Shown piece after piece: positions 12,990 through 24,600 of a stretch of 64,000 bases of DNA. Origin of the DNA: Bagarius yarrelli (lineage: Eukaryota; Chordata; Actinopteri; Siluriformes; Sisoridae); the NCBI GenBank assembly GCA_005784505.1, contig VCAZ01000148.1, positions 116,001 through 180,000 of the forward strand, given 5' to 3'. The notes under the pieces are model-generated. The model did not search any database and was not told the DNA's origin. It worked only from the letters and a program-made list of their open reading frames with translations. Numbering within the stretch: position 1 is the stretch's first letter; each line of letters opens with the position of its first letter. Both the position numbers and the translations under genes were made by a program.

Positions 12990-13190
12990 TCATCCCCACC
13001 TCTGGCCACTGGCTCCTTTCAGTAATGCTATCCACATCAGAGACGGGGAACCATTGATTTAGCACTTAGCTCTTACGTCCCCCATGAGCGCTTATCATTT
13101 CTGGCCCCTAGCCAGAGTCGAGGCGTCAAAGTTACCGATCGATTTGCCGAACTTTGAAGGCGCGGAAAGTGCCAGAAGGAGAGTAGAGAG
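12990..13190. promoter_or_regulatory. Candidate regulatory block with paired TCF/LEF-like sites
   Basis: A complex, CpG-containing, repeat-free stretch within AT-rich surroundings. It holds an exact 8-bp inverted repeat, TCAAAGTT at 13,126-13,133 and AACTTTGA at 13,150-13,157. Each arm contains the TCF/LEF core CTTTGA/TCAAAG, and GATCGATTTG lies between. Function is inferred from motif and texture only. Confidence 0.3.
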
Positions 13191-13629
13191 AGAGAGGGTC
13201 AGATCTGTTTGCTTAAGTGACAGGATGGGTGGGGGTTCCAGGCTGTGAAGACCAAAGCAACAGATGGCATTTTCTACATCTCACTCTTATTCAATCACAG
13301 TGGTCTGATAATAATATTTCGACTATTTTGGTGAAAGAGATGGCTCCAGAAAGAATCAATATCTGGAAAAGTGGGTTTTGACTGACATTTGAGTCAATCC
13401 AATTCATTTAATTAGCAAAAAAATCAACATAATAAAAAAGATGTCCTACTGGGAAACAAAGAATTTTACAAAAGCTTTGTCTTAATATGGATTGAATGAA
13501 TGGTTCAAATACGATTTTTTTTGTAGATTTGTAAGAAATTTCCAGAATCCATTTATGTTTATAATGATACAAGAATTGGGCATCTTTTTTCAATATGCAT
13601 TACCTCATATATGGCTGTGGGCTGACACC

Positions 13630-13639
13630 ATATATATAC

Positions 13640-13716
<77 letters not shown>
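13630..13716. repeat. (AT)n microsatellite
   Basis: About 85 bp of nearly pure alternating AT. The ORF translated across it is a run of Tyr-Ile and is not a gene. Confidence 0.95.
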
Positions 13717-13719
<3 letters not shown>

Positions 13720-14974
13720 TTAAACGCATTGCTTTTAATAGCATTTAGAGTTAGACTTGTGGAAAAGCTTTAATGTAAGCTATGACTTATACATGACTTT
13801 AAACCTCTTAGGGTCATCAAGCATTTCCTTTGTGTAAAGCATAGGTTCATAAGTGTCTTGTGAACAGTTACCTCTAAAAGTAAAAGCCATTTGTTAAACC
13901 TTTTATCTAAAGCCAACATCTGTGGTTGTGTTATTTCGCATGCTGCTTTGGTTGAAGAAGCAGATTTTCACTGCGTTCCTGCTCAGACTGTATGCTAGTG
14001 ACTCCAGCGTCCTGCCTACTATCCAGTTCCCTGGTGTCAGCCCACAGCCATTACTCTCCATAAAGGATGATGAATTAAAGGCTGATACGGAAAGCGGCTG
14101 CAGTGCTGCTGTCTTATTCCCACTCATAAGAATGATAAAGTGCACTGCATCGTCCCAGAACCCAAACGCTGCACGCGCCCGAGGGCATGGTGATGCTGGA
14201 GGAAATCAGGTTTAGGAAAGACCAAGCTAACCGATTTTGCCTTAATAATCATGCACACTGCAAAATGCATGCCTTTTCGATTGTGATATCTGACTGTACA
14301 ATTTCAACAGCTCTATATTTGGTCATTTGTGCAAGCGCATAAACTGCGACATAAAAGCTTGTACATTCGCGTGGAATTACCCAATTGTCTTTGCCGTGTT
14401 AACAGGGTATTACATTTCTCTGTTTCAGGGTCACAAACGATCCGTCTACTCTTAGTATGTATAAATCTTTCTCAGATTGATTGACACATTCACAACACAT
14501 ACTTAACTCCCATGCTTAACTGTTTTCACTGTCACAGCTCTTTATAATAAATGATGGCGCACTAGACTGCTGCTCATCTTCCACCCATCCATCAACAACC
14601 GAACAGCCCTTCTTCTCAACCACATGCCTGCTTTATACTATATTTGTCACTTAGATGATTAATCGCTTACTATGTAATTGTCTAGCAAGCTGATACAGCT
14701 CCTCTTAGCACACTGATAGGGGTTCATGCCCCTGAGGAAACCTGGACATGAAATGAAAAATCTGTTATGGGGATTTCCCTAAAAGCTGCTGTTAAAAAAT
14801 GGACGTAAATACTGAAGGAAATATATAATAGACAAAGGATAGAAGGGAATATATCAGCTTAGGTTTGGTATTTGTTATTAATACTGTTTTATCTACGATA
14901 ATAGTACTGTAATGGGACAAAGGTAAAACATCCAAAATCCCTTTATTTTCTATACACACTTATTCCCTAATTCG
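13717..14974. other. Intergenic, complex stretch without a gene
   Basis: Positions 13,900-14,220 are unique-looking and of balanced composition. ORFs of 97 aa (plus) and 80 aa (minus) overlap there, but neither has splice sites in phase or a recognisable family signature. It may be non-coding conserved DNA. The rest is ordinary AT-rich sequence. Confidence 0.4.
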
Positions 14975-15235
14975 GGGGTCACAGGGATCTGCTGGAGCCT
15001 ATTCCAGCCGTCTCTGAAAGGGCGAAAGGCAGGAGGGGTACACCCTGGACAGGTCGGCAGTCCATCGCGGGGCCACACAATCACTTCTATGGGCGATTTA
15101 GAATCACTAAACAAGCACGTGTTTTTGGACTGTGGGAGGAAACCGGAGAACCTGGACTAAACCCACGCAAGCAAAAGGAGAACATGCAAACTCCACACAG
15201 AAAGACCCCTGCATGGGAATCTAACCCGGGACCCT
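14975..15235 (-). repeat. Fish interspersed repeat, minus-oriented copy
   Basis: Reverse-orientation copy of the repeat at 1,655-1,920. The plus strand reads GTACACCCTGGACAGGTCGG, then TTTTTGGACTGTGGGAGGAA, then GAGAACATGCAAACTCCACA. It is more complete at the ..CTGGAGCCTATTCCAGC side. Confidence 0.8.
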
Positions 15236-17279
15236 TCTTGAAGAAAAGTAAATCAACTACCAGAATTACGTTACAGTACATTTTCCTAAGAAAATGAGAG
15301 ATAGCTAACCTTACAAATATATCTCATTACTAAATTAACTAATTAACTAAGTAACATTAGCAAACACATTGCTGCACAACAGTTAATGTGATAGCAAAAT
15401 GTCCCCCTGTATGAATTTAAGGTAACATTACTGACACAAATAAAATATAGAATATTATTACTGAAAGAATTGTATTGACACCCACAATTTCGAACATCTC
15501 CCTCTGTCTCATTGTTAATGTTAGCCATACTTGTTAGCTTCTGCCTGACTGTCCTGCTTGTTGTAGCTTCATAAACTAGCCTATGTTTACGGTGCGTGAT
15601 AGCCAGGAAAACGGCAATGATAAGTCGAAAAAGCAGCGCAATAGCTTTATTGCTTTTATCTACTTTCTACTTTCTACTTTTATCTACTAATCTCCTTTTA
15701 TTTTAAGTAGATGGATTGCGTAAAAAAAATCCAAAGTAATAATATCAATCATGCAACCAAACAGATTAAAACTAAACTAACGAGTCTGGTTTAGTAAGTA
15801 CAAATATTTGTGTAAAAATAAAAAGTTGTCAAAAAAATAAATAGTGAAGTGAAGTATTAATACCAGTAAAATCATTTTTTGGGCTTTATTACTACCCAGC
15901 TCTGGTACCGTGATATGTATCGTATCGTGAGGTCCTTTCTAATACACATCCTAGAAATAGTTTAAATTTTCTTAACTAGCAATGGATTAGCTTCTTTTTT
16001 ATCTAGGCTAAGCCGCTATAAAGTGGCAAACTTCATATTAGTTCTAAGTTCTAAAACCAGGCAGGTGAAACATTCTCAGTGCCTTTTGATGCATGGCCTT
16101 TACTATAAAGCTTATTTATCACAGTTATGATCTGGGAACCTTTCATAACCTTATATCATCCCCCTTTTTTCATATTCAGCAATTTTTTTTTCTTTTCAAA
16201 CTGAAGCATACTTCATCTGTCCGTACTTTCGGAGTGTCAGAAAGAGCTGTTAGATCCTGATTGGGCTGAGATTCTGAGCTGAAGATGAATGACTAGTGCA
16301 GGTTTAAATCAACACGAGGTAATCACCGCATATCTTCCCATTGTTTGCTTTTCTACTGGTGCAGGATTGATGGAACGTTAAAAGTGATAATTCACAAAAT
16401 ACTTACTGAACGTTTTTTTTTTAAGATAATCCTGAGGTTTCCTGGGGTTTCTTGGTGTTATGATCATGTTTTAAAGTTCTTAAAAAAGACACAATCCTTG
16501 GTCATAATAAACATGTTGAAATGTGTTGTTATTTAATGAAGAAACTTTTGCATATTTTTTGTTGCACTAAAGCTTTTGTTTGATGTCCTTTGATAATTTA
16601 ACAATAATGGAAGTTATTTGCAATGCCATTTCTTAGTTATGAGTATTTTCTTCTGTTGTCAAGACAGAGGACTTGGTATCCTCTTGGTATTTCTCAGTTA
16701 TGTGACATGAGAAAGATTTTTTTTTGTCTTAGTAGCTTTTAAGGAGAAAAAATGGTAAAGGAATGTCTATTAATAGCTTGTGTAATGTAGAATATCACAT
16801 AAAAAACATATTTAATGTATCTATAAATTGTTGATTGTCGTTGTAATTGTGTTTGTTGATAAATTGTTGGCAATGAACTGTATTTTAGAGAAATAAAACC
16901 TAAAACAATGACTCAGCTGTTAGTTAGCTTGGATATTTATTACTTTATTAACATAATAAAAATACTTCCTGTTAAATTGTACACGTTAGTATTTCATTAC
17001 TTACATACTTACTTATTAATAATAATTATTTGTGCGTTTTGTTTAATTTATACATTACAGAAAAACATAAAGAGGATTTTTTGAAATAACTTTCTCTAAA
17101 ATGGCCGCTGTGCGAGGAAGAGAAGGCTGTCATGACATGATTTTACAAGAAAAGGTGCATCTTGTAAAGCACAATTAATCTTCATTTTCGGCTACTTTCT
17201 CATACACAGAAGTATGTACTCATGTGTTTCCTGTACACATACCATTCTGAACATCCTCAATCCTCAAACAAGTCTATAG
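15236..17279. other. Intergenic AT-rich DNA, no gene seen
   Basis: Long AT-rich unique sequence with homopolymer runs. At 17,099-17,115 there is AAAATGGCCGCTGTGCG, similar to a YY1 core, but no open frame, CpG cluster or splice donor that would support a promoter. No repeats of the families listed elsewhere were recognised. Confidence 0.5.
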
Positions 17280-18100
17280 AAGATGATAGATGACTGTTTG
17301 GGCGCCTAGGCAGCATTGTGCATATGTTTTCTTAAGCCTTGACTCATGCATAAGTTTTCAGGATCTCAGGGGTATTTTGAACTCTCTAAACTGCTTACGT
17401 ATCTGTCTGGAAGTGAATGTTTCCCTTAACGCACAGACAGGAAGAACAGCACTTTAAGCATAGATATCTACACGCAACAGAGTCACCCTGAGAGACCCTT
17501 ATAGTGGTGTTGGCCAAAGCCGGGCAGCTCTTTAAAGCATTTCTGATTACTTGTAAGTTTCTGTAAGTTACTAAAAGGTTTAGTGAGACACACAACAATA
17601 CGTTTTGTGTCCAATCAATTGGAGTCCAGGTTTGCTTCAGGTTCCATATATTTAAATGGCAATGGGTGTATTTTCAATTCCATTGCACTACAAAAGTAAT
17701 CGCTTCTGTCTCTCATTTGGCATGTGTTAATAATGAGCGGAGTGATGAGACTCAGGATTGCAAAGACAAGAGTAGTTTGTTTAGTCTGCCGACTTCCTGA
17801 TGACATCGCCCGCTACCTCCACTCCATCTCGTTGACAGATGCAAAGTCTCATGGGATTGACTGTAGCCCATGCTGAGTGAATGGGAAAAGGAAGTCACTA
17901 GCTGTGTTGTGAGGAACAGTGTCTGTATGGACACTGACAGCACGTCACTGATAACAGCATGAAGACAGCATTGTGCACAGACAAGATGTAACACTCGCTG
18001 TCTGTGGATAAACTGAAAGGACTTCAACAGGATAGCAGGAAAAGCAATAAACACTACACACACAAAGTGACATCGGCTTGACTGGTCTGAATTCTAATAT
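17280..18100. other. Candidate non-coding conserved stretch
   Basis: Repeat-free, balanced composition over about 800 bp, contrasting with the AT-rich DNA on its left. The minus-strand 103-aa ORF at 17,752-18,063 overlaps a second minus ORF in another frame and shows no family signature. I therefore treat the block as non-coding. Confidence 0.3.
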
Positions 18101-19587
18101 CTCTGCTTTTCAAAAGGAACTTGTTTTTAAAAAAATGGACATTTGTTTTCCCTTGATTGAGGCAGACTCCATTCTGGCTTGGTTGTAAATTTCTCTGTTT
18201 ATATGATTCATTCACTGACATTTTGGTATGCGAGGTGCTGCGATCAGTTGTCTGTGTGTGTGTGTCTGTTTTAGGTACCTGTTTTCCTTCCTCCAGACTC
18301 TCCCAGCATCCTTGCTGTCACAACACAGAGCATTTCAGCAATGAAGATGGATTACCCTCCAGTGGTTGGGGGAAGGGATGGATGAAAAAAAGCGAGAGAG
18401 AGAGAGCAAAACAAAAACATTTGAAAAAAAAAGTAAGGAGGATGAAATGATTACTTTATTTAAATAGCTTTCATAGATCGACGGGATCCTCCTTTTTCTG
18501 AACGACACACGTGTCACACCGACGATGTGTCTTAATTGACCTATGACCCAGCAGGTTGTGATCATGTGATCAGGTTACAATCTTGCCTGAGGTGTTGGGA
18601 AAGCGTGCTGGTTAAAAGCAAGATACTTTATATTTCAATGCTGTAGGAAAGGGCTGTCTCTGATATAATGCTTTTATTCATCTCCAGAGAAATGTTAAGC
18701 GACAGAAATCTCTTGGGCTTTAACAGGATGGACAATGCATTTTAAATATGACATTCTAGTTTGGTTGTTCGAAATGATCTGCCTAACTACATTATTCAAC
18801 TACAATAAATGCATTTATTCATGCATTGCAAACTCTATTTCACTTAAAAGGACCGTTTATTTTATTTGCTAATATTTACATTAATTTTGAGTGGTTTATA
18901 ATATTACCGTGCTACTATCCTGGTAAGCATTACTGTGGTTTTCTAATGCTCACTTTTAATGAACCGGCAATTAAGTGTCTACAGTCCTTAGAGGTATTGG
19001 AGCAATGTATTAATTTTTTTAGGGAAGGACCACCTTTCCAGTGAAGTGTTTTTTTATGCTTTATACTTAACAGGCACGATGAGCCTCTTCAATAAAAATC
19101 CTCTGGTAGACGAGCGACTCCCTGCCTTCGCTCAAACCTGAGAAGGCAAATCAGAGCTGTCACAGTTATGTCCTTACATATGCTTTTACTAATGCTTGCA
19201 TGCTGCTGTGCTCTTATTTCAGGGCCATAATAAATACGAGACAGGGATTTATCATATTGTGGGACTGTAATGTGATTCAATTCATTTCCCGACTCACTGT
19301 TTAATGAAATGAAGTAAACATTTCAGGCAGGTTTGGTTTTCTATGGAAAGGCTGGGGAGAGCGGGCCTACTGGAGAGAGGTAGTATTGCCGGCTTGTTTT
19401 ATTTATTTTTTTTACAGGTGAATAAACATGACAGCTTCATATTTGTAAAGAATAGCCTGTAATGTACAAGATTGCATTTCTGTCAATCAAATCCTTGAAA
19501 CTCAGCGACTCTCCATCCAACTGTCTTTATCCGCAGTTGGAGAGATTGCTAGTGAGAGACAATTGTGATTGTGGCATGGAGATGTAC

Positions 19588-19636
<49 letters not shown>

Positions 19637-19690
19637 AGCTTTTAAAAGGATTTTGTCGGTTATTGACTGGTTGCACTCTTCTGCTAATAG
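18101..19690. other. Intergenic with GA microsatellite
   Basis: No exon recognised. A pure (GA)n tract lies at about 19,588-19,635. The overlapping ORFs rich in Arg-Glu or Leu-Ser are translations of this tract. Confidence 0.5.
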
Positions 19691-20340
19691 CCATTTAAAG
19701 ATTATAGGCCTGCTGGTGGGAATCAAGGCCTCCATTGTTCTCCTTATTGCATTCTGGCAGATGGGGGCTGACACAACAACACTCTCCCTCCCTGCGGGCA
19801 CGCTCACTCTGCACAGTCCTCCATCAGCACAGCTCCTATTGAACCAGTCCTAATAACTGCCCATGAATTATTAATCTACATGTGATATTGAAGGCCAGGA
19901 GGAGGAGGAGAGGAGGACATGAGAAAGGCGGAGGAATGGGAGAGGAGGTCTGAGATTGGTGTGCAGGTGCCATGCCGGAGGATCTTCTGGTCCAGCCCAA
20001 ACACTCCCAGGGTGACTCTTTCTCGGAACATATTGGGCATTCCGATAACGGGGCTTTGCAGAGATAAAATATATATTCATTAAATGTCAGTGGGTTGATG
20101 AAATGAGAGCGATCCATTAGAGGCTGGCCCAGGCAGTAGCGGTGAGGGCTAATGTTTCCCGGTTGTTCAAAGTGGCCAGACCACTTTTAGTGAGACCGAT
20201 GGTGCCACAGGGTGCAAAGCTACTCATTAGGGAAGTTGGGCAAGCAGGGACTGCTCTTAAAAATCAGGAGGGACAGATGACCTGGAGAGAAGGATGAAAG
20301 CAGTTCAACTTGGTTTGTGCTCGTAGGATAAATATAGCAA
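19691..20340. promoter_or_regulatory. Candidate conserved non-coding element
   Basis: About 650 bp of complex, repeat-free sequence with TAAT-containing sites (TGAATTATTAATCTACATG at 19,864-19,882) beside purine-rich GGAGGAGG blocks. Several more balanced segments follow, such as GGTGAGGGCTAATGTTTCCC. No frame is open without interruption and no splice sites fit. The texture is that of developmental enhancers in gene deserts; conservation is not demonstrated here. Confidence 0.35.
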
Positions 20341-21880
20341 ATATGATTTTGGGGCAGTCCCACTGTAACATTTGAGTTAGCTCTGTGAAGGATTACTGCG
20401 ATTACACATTATTTGGTTTTACATTAGTCCTCAATTCCTCTAAGGACTTTTGCACAGTTCTGCAAAGACAGAAGAGAATATTGTTACAAAATTACATGGC
20501 CAGTGGCAAATCTCTTTTCATATTCTCCATTATTCAAAATTGAATATGCACAGGCTTTAATGAATTCGATTTTCTCTGAGTCTAAATTTAGAGAAAAACA
20601 ATGAACAATACCTAGAGAATCCGCTGCAAATATTCATTATAACAAAAGGTTCATTTCCTAGACATTGTTATTCGCACTTGGTCCTTTATTTATACCGCTC
20701 TTTATTGTTTTACAAGAGATCCATCAGCGGCTAGCGTCAAAATAAACCATTTTTAAGTAGTAATCGTGCATACTCTTAAAAACTTTATGGACCTTAAAGT
20801 ATTGCCTAAAGTAATCCTTGGTTGGACGCCAATTGAAATCTGTGGGTAAGATAGTTATATTCTGTCAGCAGCGACGTGAGACCCAAACCACAGCACAGGC
20901 CCCAAAATGTCTCGCATCGTCGCTTATCCTGACTTTGGTTCAGTGCCCACGCTTCACTCTAGAGAGAGCACAGGAAAGGAAAACTTTAATAACATACTGG
21001 ACTTACGCCAAAACCAACACAAATAGCCTTGGACGATACCCAGTGAAAACGAACAGTTCATCATTGGTAATGTTGCTCCTTTTCGCATACTTAAGGCAAA
21101 TGTATGCCTTACATAATGTTTTTCGGGCTTGGGTAGAACAACATGCAGTAAAGATCTAAAAGAACGTTAAGGGAAAAAAATACGTTGCTGCTGCATGCTT
21201 AGCTACCCTTTTTAATTTGTCAAAAAACATACAGTAAATCAGTGTACCGTAAGACTGTAACAATGATAGTGTCCTCCCCTGATACTGATTGTGTTTTGCA
21301 AGGAAATGTGTTAATACTGGTACTGGTTAACACGGTACTTCTTCAATATTAACAATGTCTTACAAAATATTCCTACAATATTGATACTGTCCACAAAGCT
21401 CCTTTTTTAATACAGAGGGTGTCCACCTACTGCCAATAATGTTCTGCAAGGTGTCTCTTTAACACATATAGTGTCCACTAAAGCAACCCGTTTGTCTTGT
21501 CAAATCCCGACATTAATCAAAAATGCAAATAGGCAAAATAAAATGTGCTAAAGGTGCAACACCAGCTTCTGGTAGCTGTTTTTCTTCAAGGAACATTGTT
21601 TCAAATATGAGAGCAAAAGGGGGGAAAGGGGGGAGTGCAACAAAGCGGGAATGAGCAGGGATGCCTGCGGGGCAGAAGTAACAAAAAGCACTCCAAATAA
21701 GTGTGTAGGGGTGGAATCTGTAACCAGCTTTTTCAAAATGAACCATCTGGGTACATGAAAGAGGGGGAGAAAGAAAACAAACAAAAGCATCAGGGATGCC
21801 AGTGAGTGTGTCAGCCCTCCTCCTGTCTTATATCAGTAAGCACGAGAGAAAGGAGAGGGAGGTGTTGCTACTGAAAACAC
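20341..21880. other. Intergenic, no gene seen
   Basis: Mixed unique DNA. The 113-aa ORF at 20,818-21,159 has no in-phase splice context or family signature. A purine-rich part lies at about 21,600-21,660. Confidence 0.45.
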
Positions 21881-21889
21881 AGAGAAAAA

Positions 21890-22240
21890 GAGATAAAGAG
21901 AGAAAGGTTTCAAAACGCCTACATCCCCTAAAGGCAGAGCTCAATGCCAGAGGAGTCATGGGGCCCTGCAGGCTGACAGTCATCCAGCCTAATGGGCCTG
22001 GCTGTTTACTCTGCAAAGCCGTGAGTGGATTAGAGGGGTAATTAAGGTTAATGATCCTCCCGCTACGCTCGGGTGAGCTGTGTTCAAGCACCGCAGGGTG
22101 CATGCTAATGCTAACGTTAAGCTGGAACACTAAGCAATACACACTGGTCCTGACACTGTGTCGGCTATTACTGGACGCTTCATAAAAACCGCACATGAAG
22201 ATGTTAGTGAGACGCTGGTGTCCACGGTTTCTGTGCAAAA
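21890..22240. promoter_or_regulatory. Candidate conserved non-coding element
   Basis: Complex, repeat-free block with GGGGTAATTAAGGTTAATGA (two TAAT cores) and GC-balanced flanks. It is followed abruptly at 22,260 by strongly AT-rich DNA. The minus-strand 136-aa ORF across it has no signature and ends in low-complexity Ser/Leu. A regulatory role is inferred from texture only. Confidence 0.3.
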
Positions 22241-23279
22241 ATGTTGATGTATCTTCCTGATCTATAATACTGTGAATGTCTATTAGCAGTTGGACATTTA
22301 TTACAGTTTAATTTACATGTTTAAGGTTTAAGTTTAAAAAGCTCATAGATATAAAAAATACTTATTAAAGCGTATTTAAAAATACACTTAATCTATAAAG
22401 TTCATTTACACTTTCTAATATTCTTTTTTGTTTAAAAAAATGTATTATTATTTTTATTTTTTCTAAAACTAATAATTTTACCCATTGTTCAAAACATTTT
22501 TATATTTCACACAATATTAATTATATTGGATAAAGTTGCTGAACCATTTGGGCCATTTTTTTTGGCCAACAGCGTTTAATCCGAATGAACATGTCCATTT
22601 ATTTTTGTCCATTTCTTCTATCATTCTGTTTGTTTAATCTGTTTTTCAAGAGTTCAATTCAAATCCAAGAAAAATGTCTGTCAGTGTTTTTTTAAGCATC
22701 AGTAGTAATACAAAACAAATGATATTACGCAATGTTTTAATAATATTTTAAAGTAAATGTTACTAAGGAAGTATTAAATAATTCAAATTAAAATAAAACA
22801 AAGATCGATTAAATTTACTAAGCAAACTTAACCTAAAATTCTCTAATTATCGCTACAAATAATTGATTCAGGCTTTTACTTGTCAAGTTCACCTTTTTTA
22901 AGTGGAAACTGTTTCCAAACCTTTTTCAATTCAATTTCTTTTTTAGAGCAGCTTTTGCAGCGTTTTATTTTCCTTATATGTAAAACATCAATTAATATAA
23001 AAGGATGGGATTCGAATAATAATTAATCGTTACTTCTATGAAGTTATAAAAGTTTTGATTGAAGTCTGCATGGCAGACATCTCATATTTTCCTCATAGAT
23101 TCATGAGATTACTCCGGAAAAAAGTGATCTCCATGGATATAATCTTTGGCATAAATCATCTTTAATGTAGCCTCGGTTATCCAATTATATTGCATTGCAT
23201 AGTACATGTAACAAAAGGCCCTTCCATCTCTAAAAGGAAACATGGTCGTTTTTCACTGAATAAGCTAATCAATTGAATG
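22241..23279. other. AT-rich intergenic DNA
   Basis: Strongly AT-rich with many homopolymer runs; nothing gene-like on either strand. Confidence 0.6.
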
Positions 23280-23720
23280 GGACATCAAAAAATGAAATTC
23301 GAAGCGCCAATTTTTTTGCTCTTACTCCTCTTTGAAACACCACAGTAATAGCAACAAAGTGCTTTTTTGTCAAAAGTGTACTTTCTGAGAATGGAGTGAG
23401 GGCTCAGGGCAGCACATTTGAGCGTGTGAATGACGGGACACATCAGGCCTAAGTGAATTATGACCCTGTTAAACCGGGTTTTAGTGCCATCCATAGCAGA
23501 CACATTTTCCTGCTTTTTCCTGTAATTTTTGAAAGCCTTTTTGCTGTAATAAAATATCACTTTTTCCTGCATTTGTGCATTAAACGTCCATTGTCTTGAC
23601 TTCTTTTTTCCAATGATAATCACATTGAGACTTGCTTTCCCCTCTAACCCCTGTGCTCCCTCTGTTAGATCACTTTTCCCTTGTAAAGATGACACTTGTG
23701 CTCTTGAATAGTTTTTTTCC

Positions 23721-23757
<37 letters not shown>

Positions 23758-24210
23758 CTCGCTCACTGTTATGATGTCATTGACATGAAAAGTGTTGTAG
23801 GAGGCTGTCACAAAGTGCGCACAGGTCCCACAGTCCTGCTGTTTACACGTCATGGCCTGAAACCAGGGCCTGAACAGAGCGACATGTCCATTTTTGCATT
23901 GTGTCCCGAGGCAGGTTCTCAAATTGTCTGTTAACAGCCAGCAGCATGCTATCAATGGTGATGTTTGTAAAGCTCTGATAACCCCTCCAGGTCCTGTTAT
24001 GGTGAGATCAGAACATATTCACCTTTATGGCTTATAACCCAGAGGCTCCCATCGATGCTACCTGCTGTTATTAAGCTGTGGAAATATGACAGCTGGCAAA
24101 GAGGCGACCGCTGAGCTATTGCAACCCAAATGTGTATGGCGGCAATCAGCCTGGTGTTAATTGTTTGCAAATGAGAACTGGAGATCGTTAAAAAAATGGA
24201 TGAAAACAAT
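23280..24210. promoter_or_regulatory. Candidate conserved non-coding elements with CT tract
   Basis: Two complex repeat-free blocks (about 23,280-23,700 and 23,760-24,210) are separated by a pure (CT)n tract at 23,725-23,755. The second block is continuous non-repetitive sequence of about 450 bp, with motifs such as CTGTTATTAAGCTGTGG and GGTGTTAATTGTTTGC. Neither the 136-aa minus ORF nor the 100-aa plus ORF has splice context or a signature. Confidence 0.35.
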
Positions 24211-24329
24211 GATTACTGTTTAAATTATGCAACTTAATTTCCCTTGCTGCATGACTAACAATCGGTAGTGCTTAACAACGGGGTCAGAGTTTTAACTGAA
24301 AGTATTATTTCACTCAAAGATAACACTTA

Positions 24330-24600
24330 AACAGCTCATTTATCACTTTACCCAGCGCCGAGCGCAACGCCTTGAAGCCAGAGGCAGCGCAGCATGTGTA
24401 TCTATAACCCCAGCCTTATCACCTACAGTCATTTCCAGATTCGATTCATCTTGTCAGCATGCCGTTGTCACTTCTGAGCTGAAATCAATCCAAGCATGCA
24501 TTAAGCGATAGCTTTGTCTGAGGACGCAGATGAAACTGTGCTGGTGCCATCAGGCACAATCATCTCCCGAAACAGGAGATGATGCAGGGGAAGAGAAGTG
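24330..24600. promoter_or_regulatory. Candidate regulatory element with 9-bp inverted repeat
   Basis: Complex block containing a perfect inverted repeat, ATCATCTCC (24,559-24,567) and GGAGATGAT (24,575-24,583), around a 7-nt loop. Just before it is a second short palindrome, GTGCC/GGCAC. CpG-containing sequence (CAGCGCCGAGCGCAACGCC) lies at its start. No coding frame is supported. Confidence 0.3.

Noticed and set aside
13492..13773. 93-aa ORF with a Tyr-Ile run
   Set aside because: Translation of the (AT)n microsatellite.
17099..17120. YY1-like AAAATGGCCGCTG as an orphan promoter
   Set aside because: No CpG cluster, open frame or splice donor follows.
20818..21159. 113-aa plus ORF
   Set aside because: No family resemblance, no flanking acceptor and donor in matching phase, and no support on neighbouring sequence.
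23285..23695. 136-aa minus-strand ORF as a gene
   Set aside because: No signal, domain or splice sites; the composition looks random, and it lies in a non-coding-looking block.
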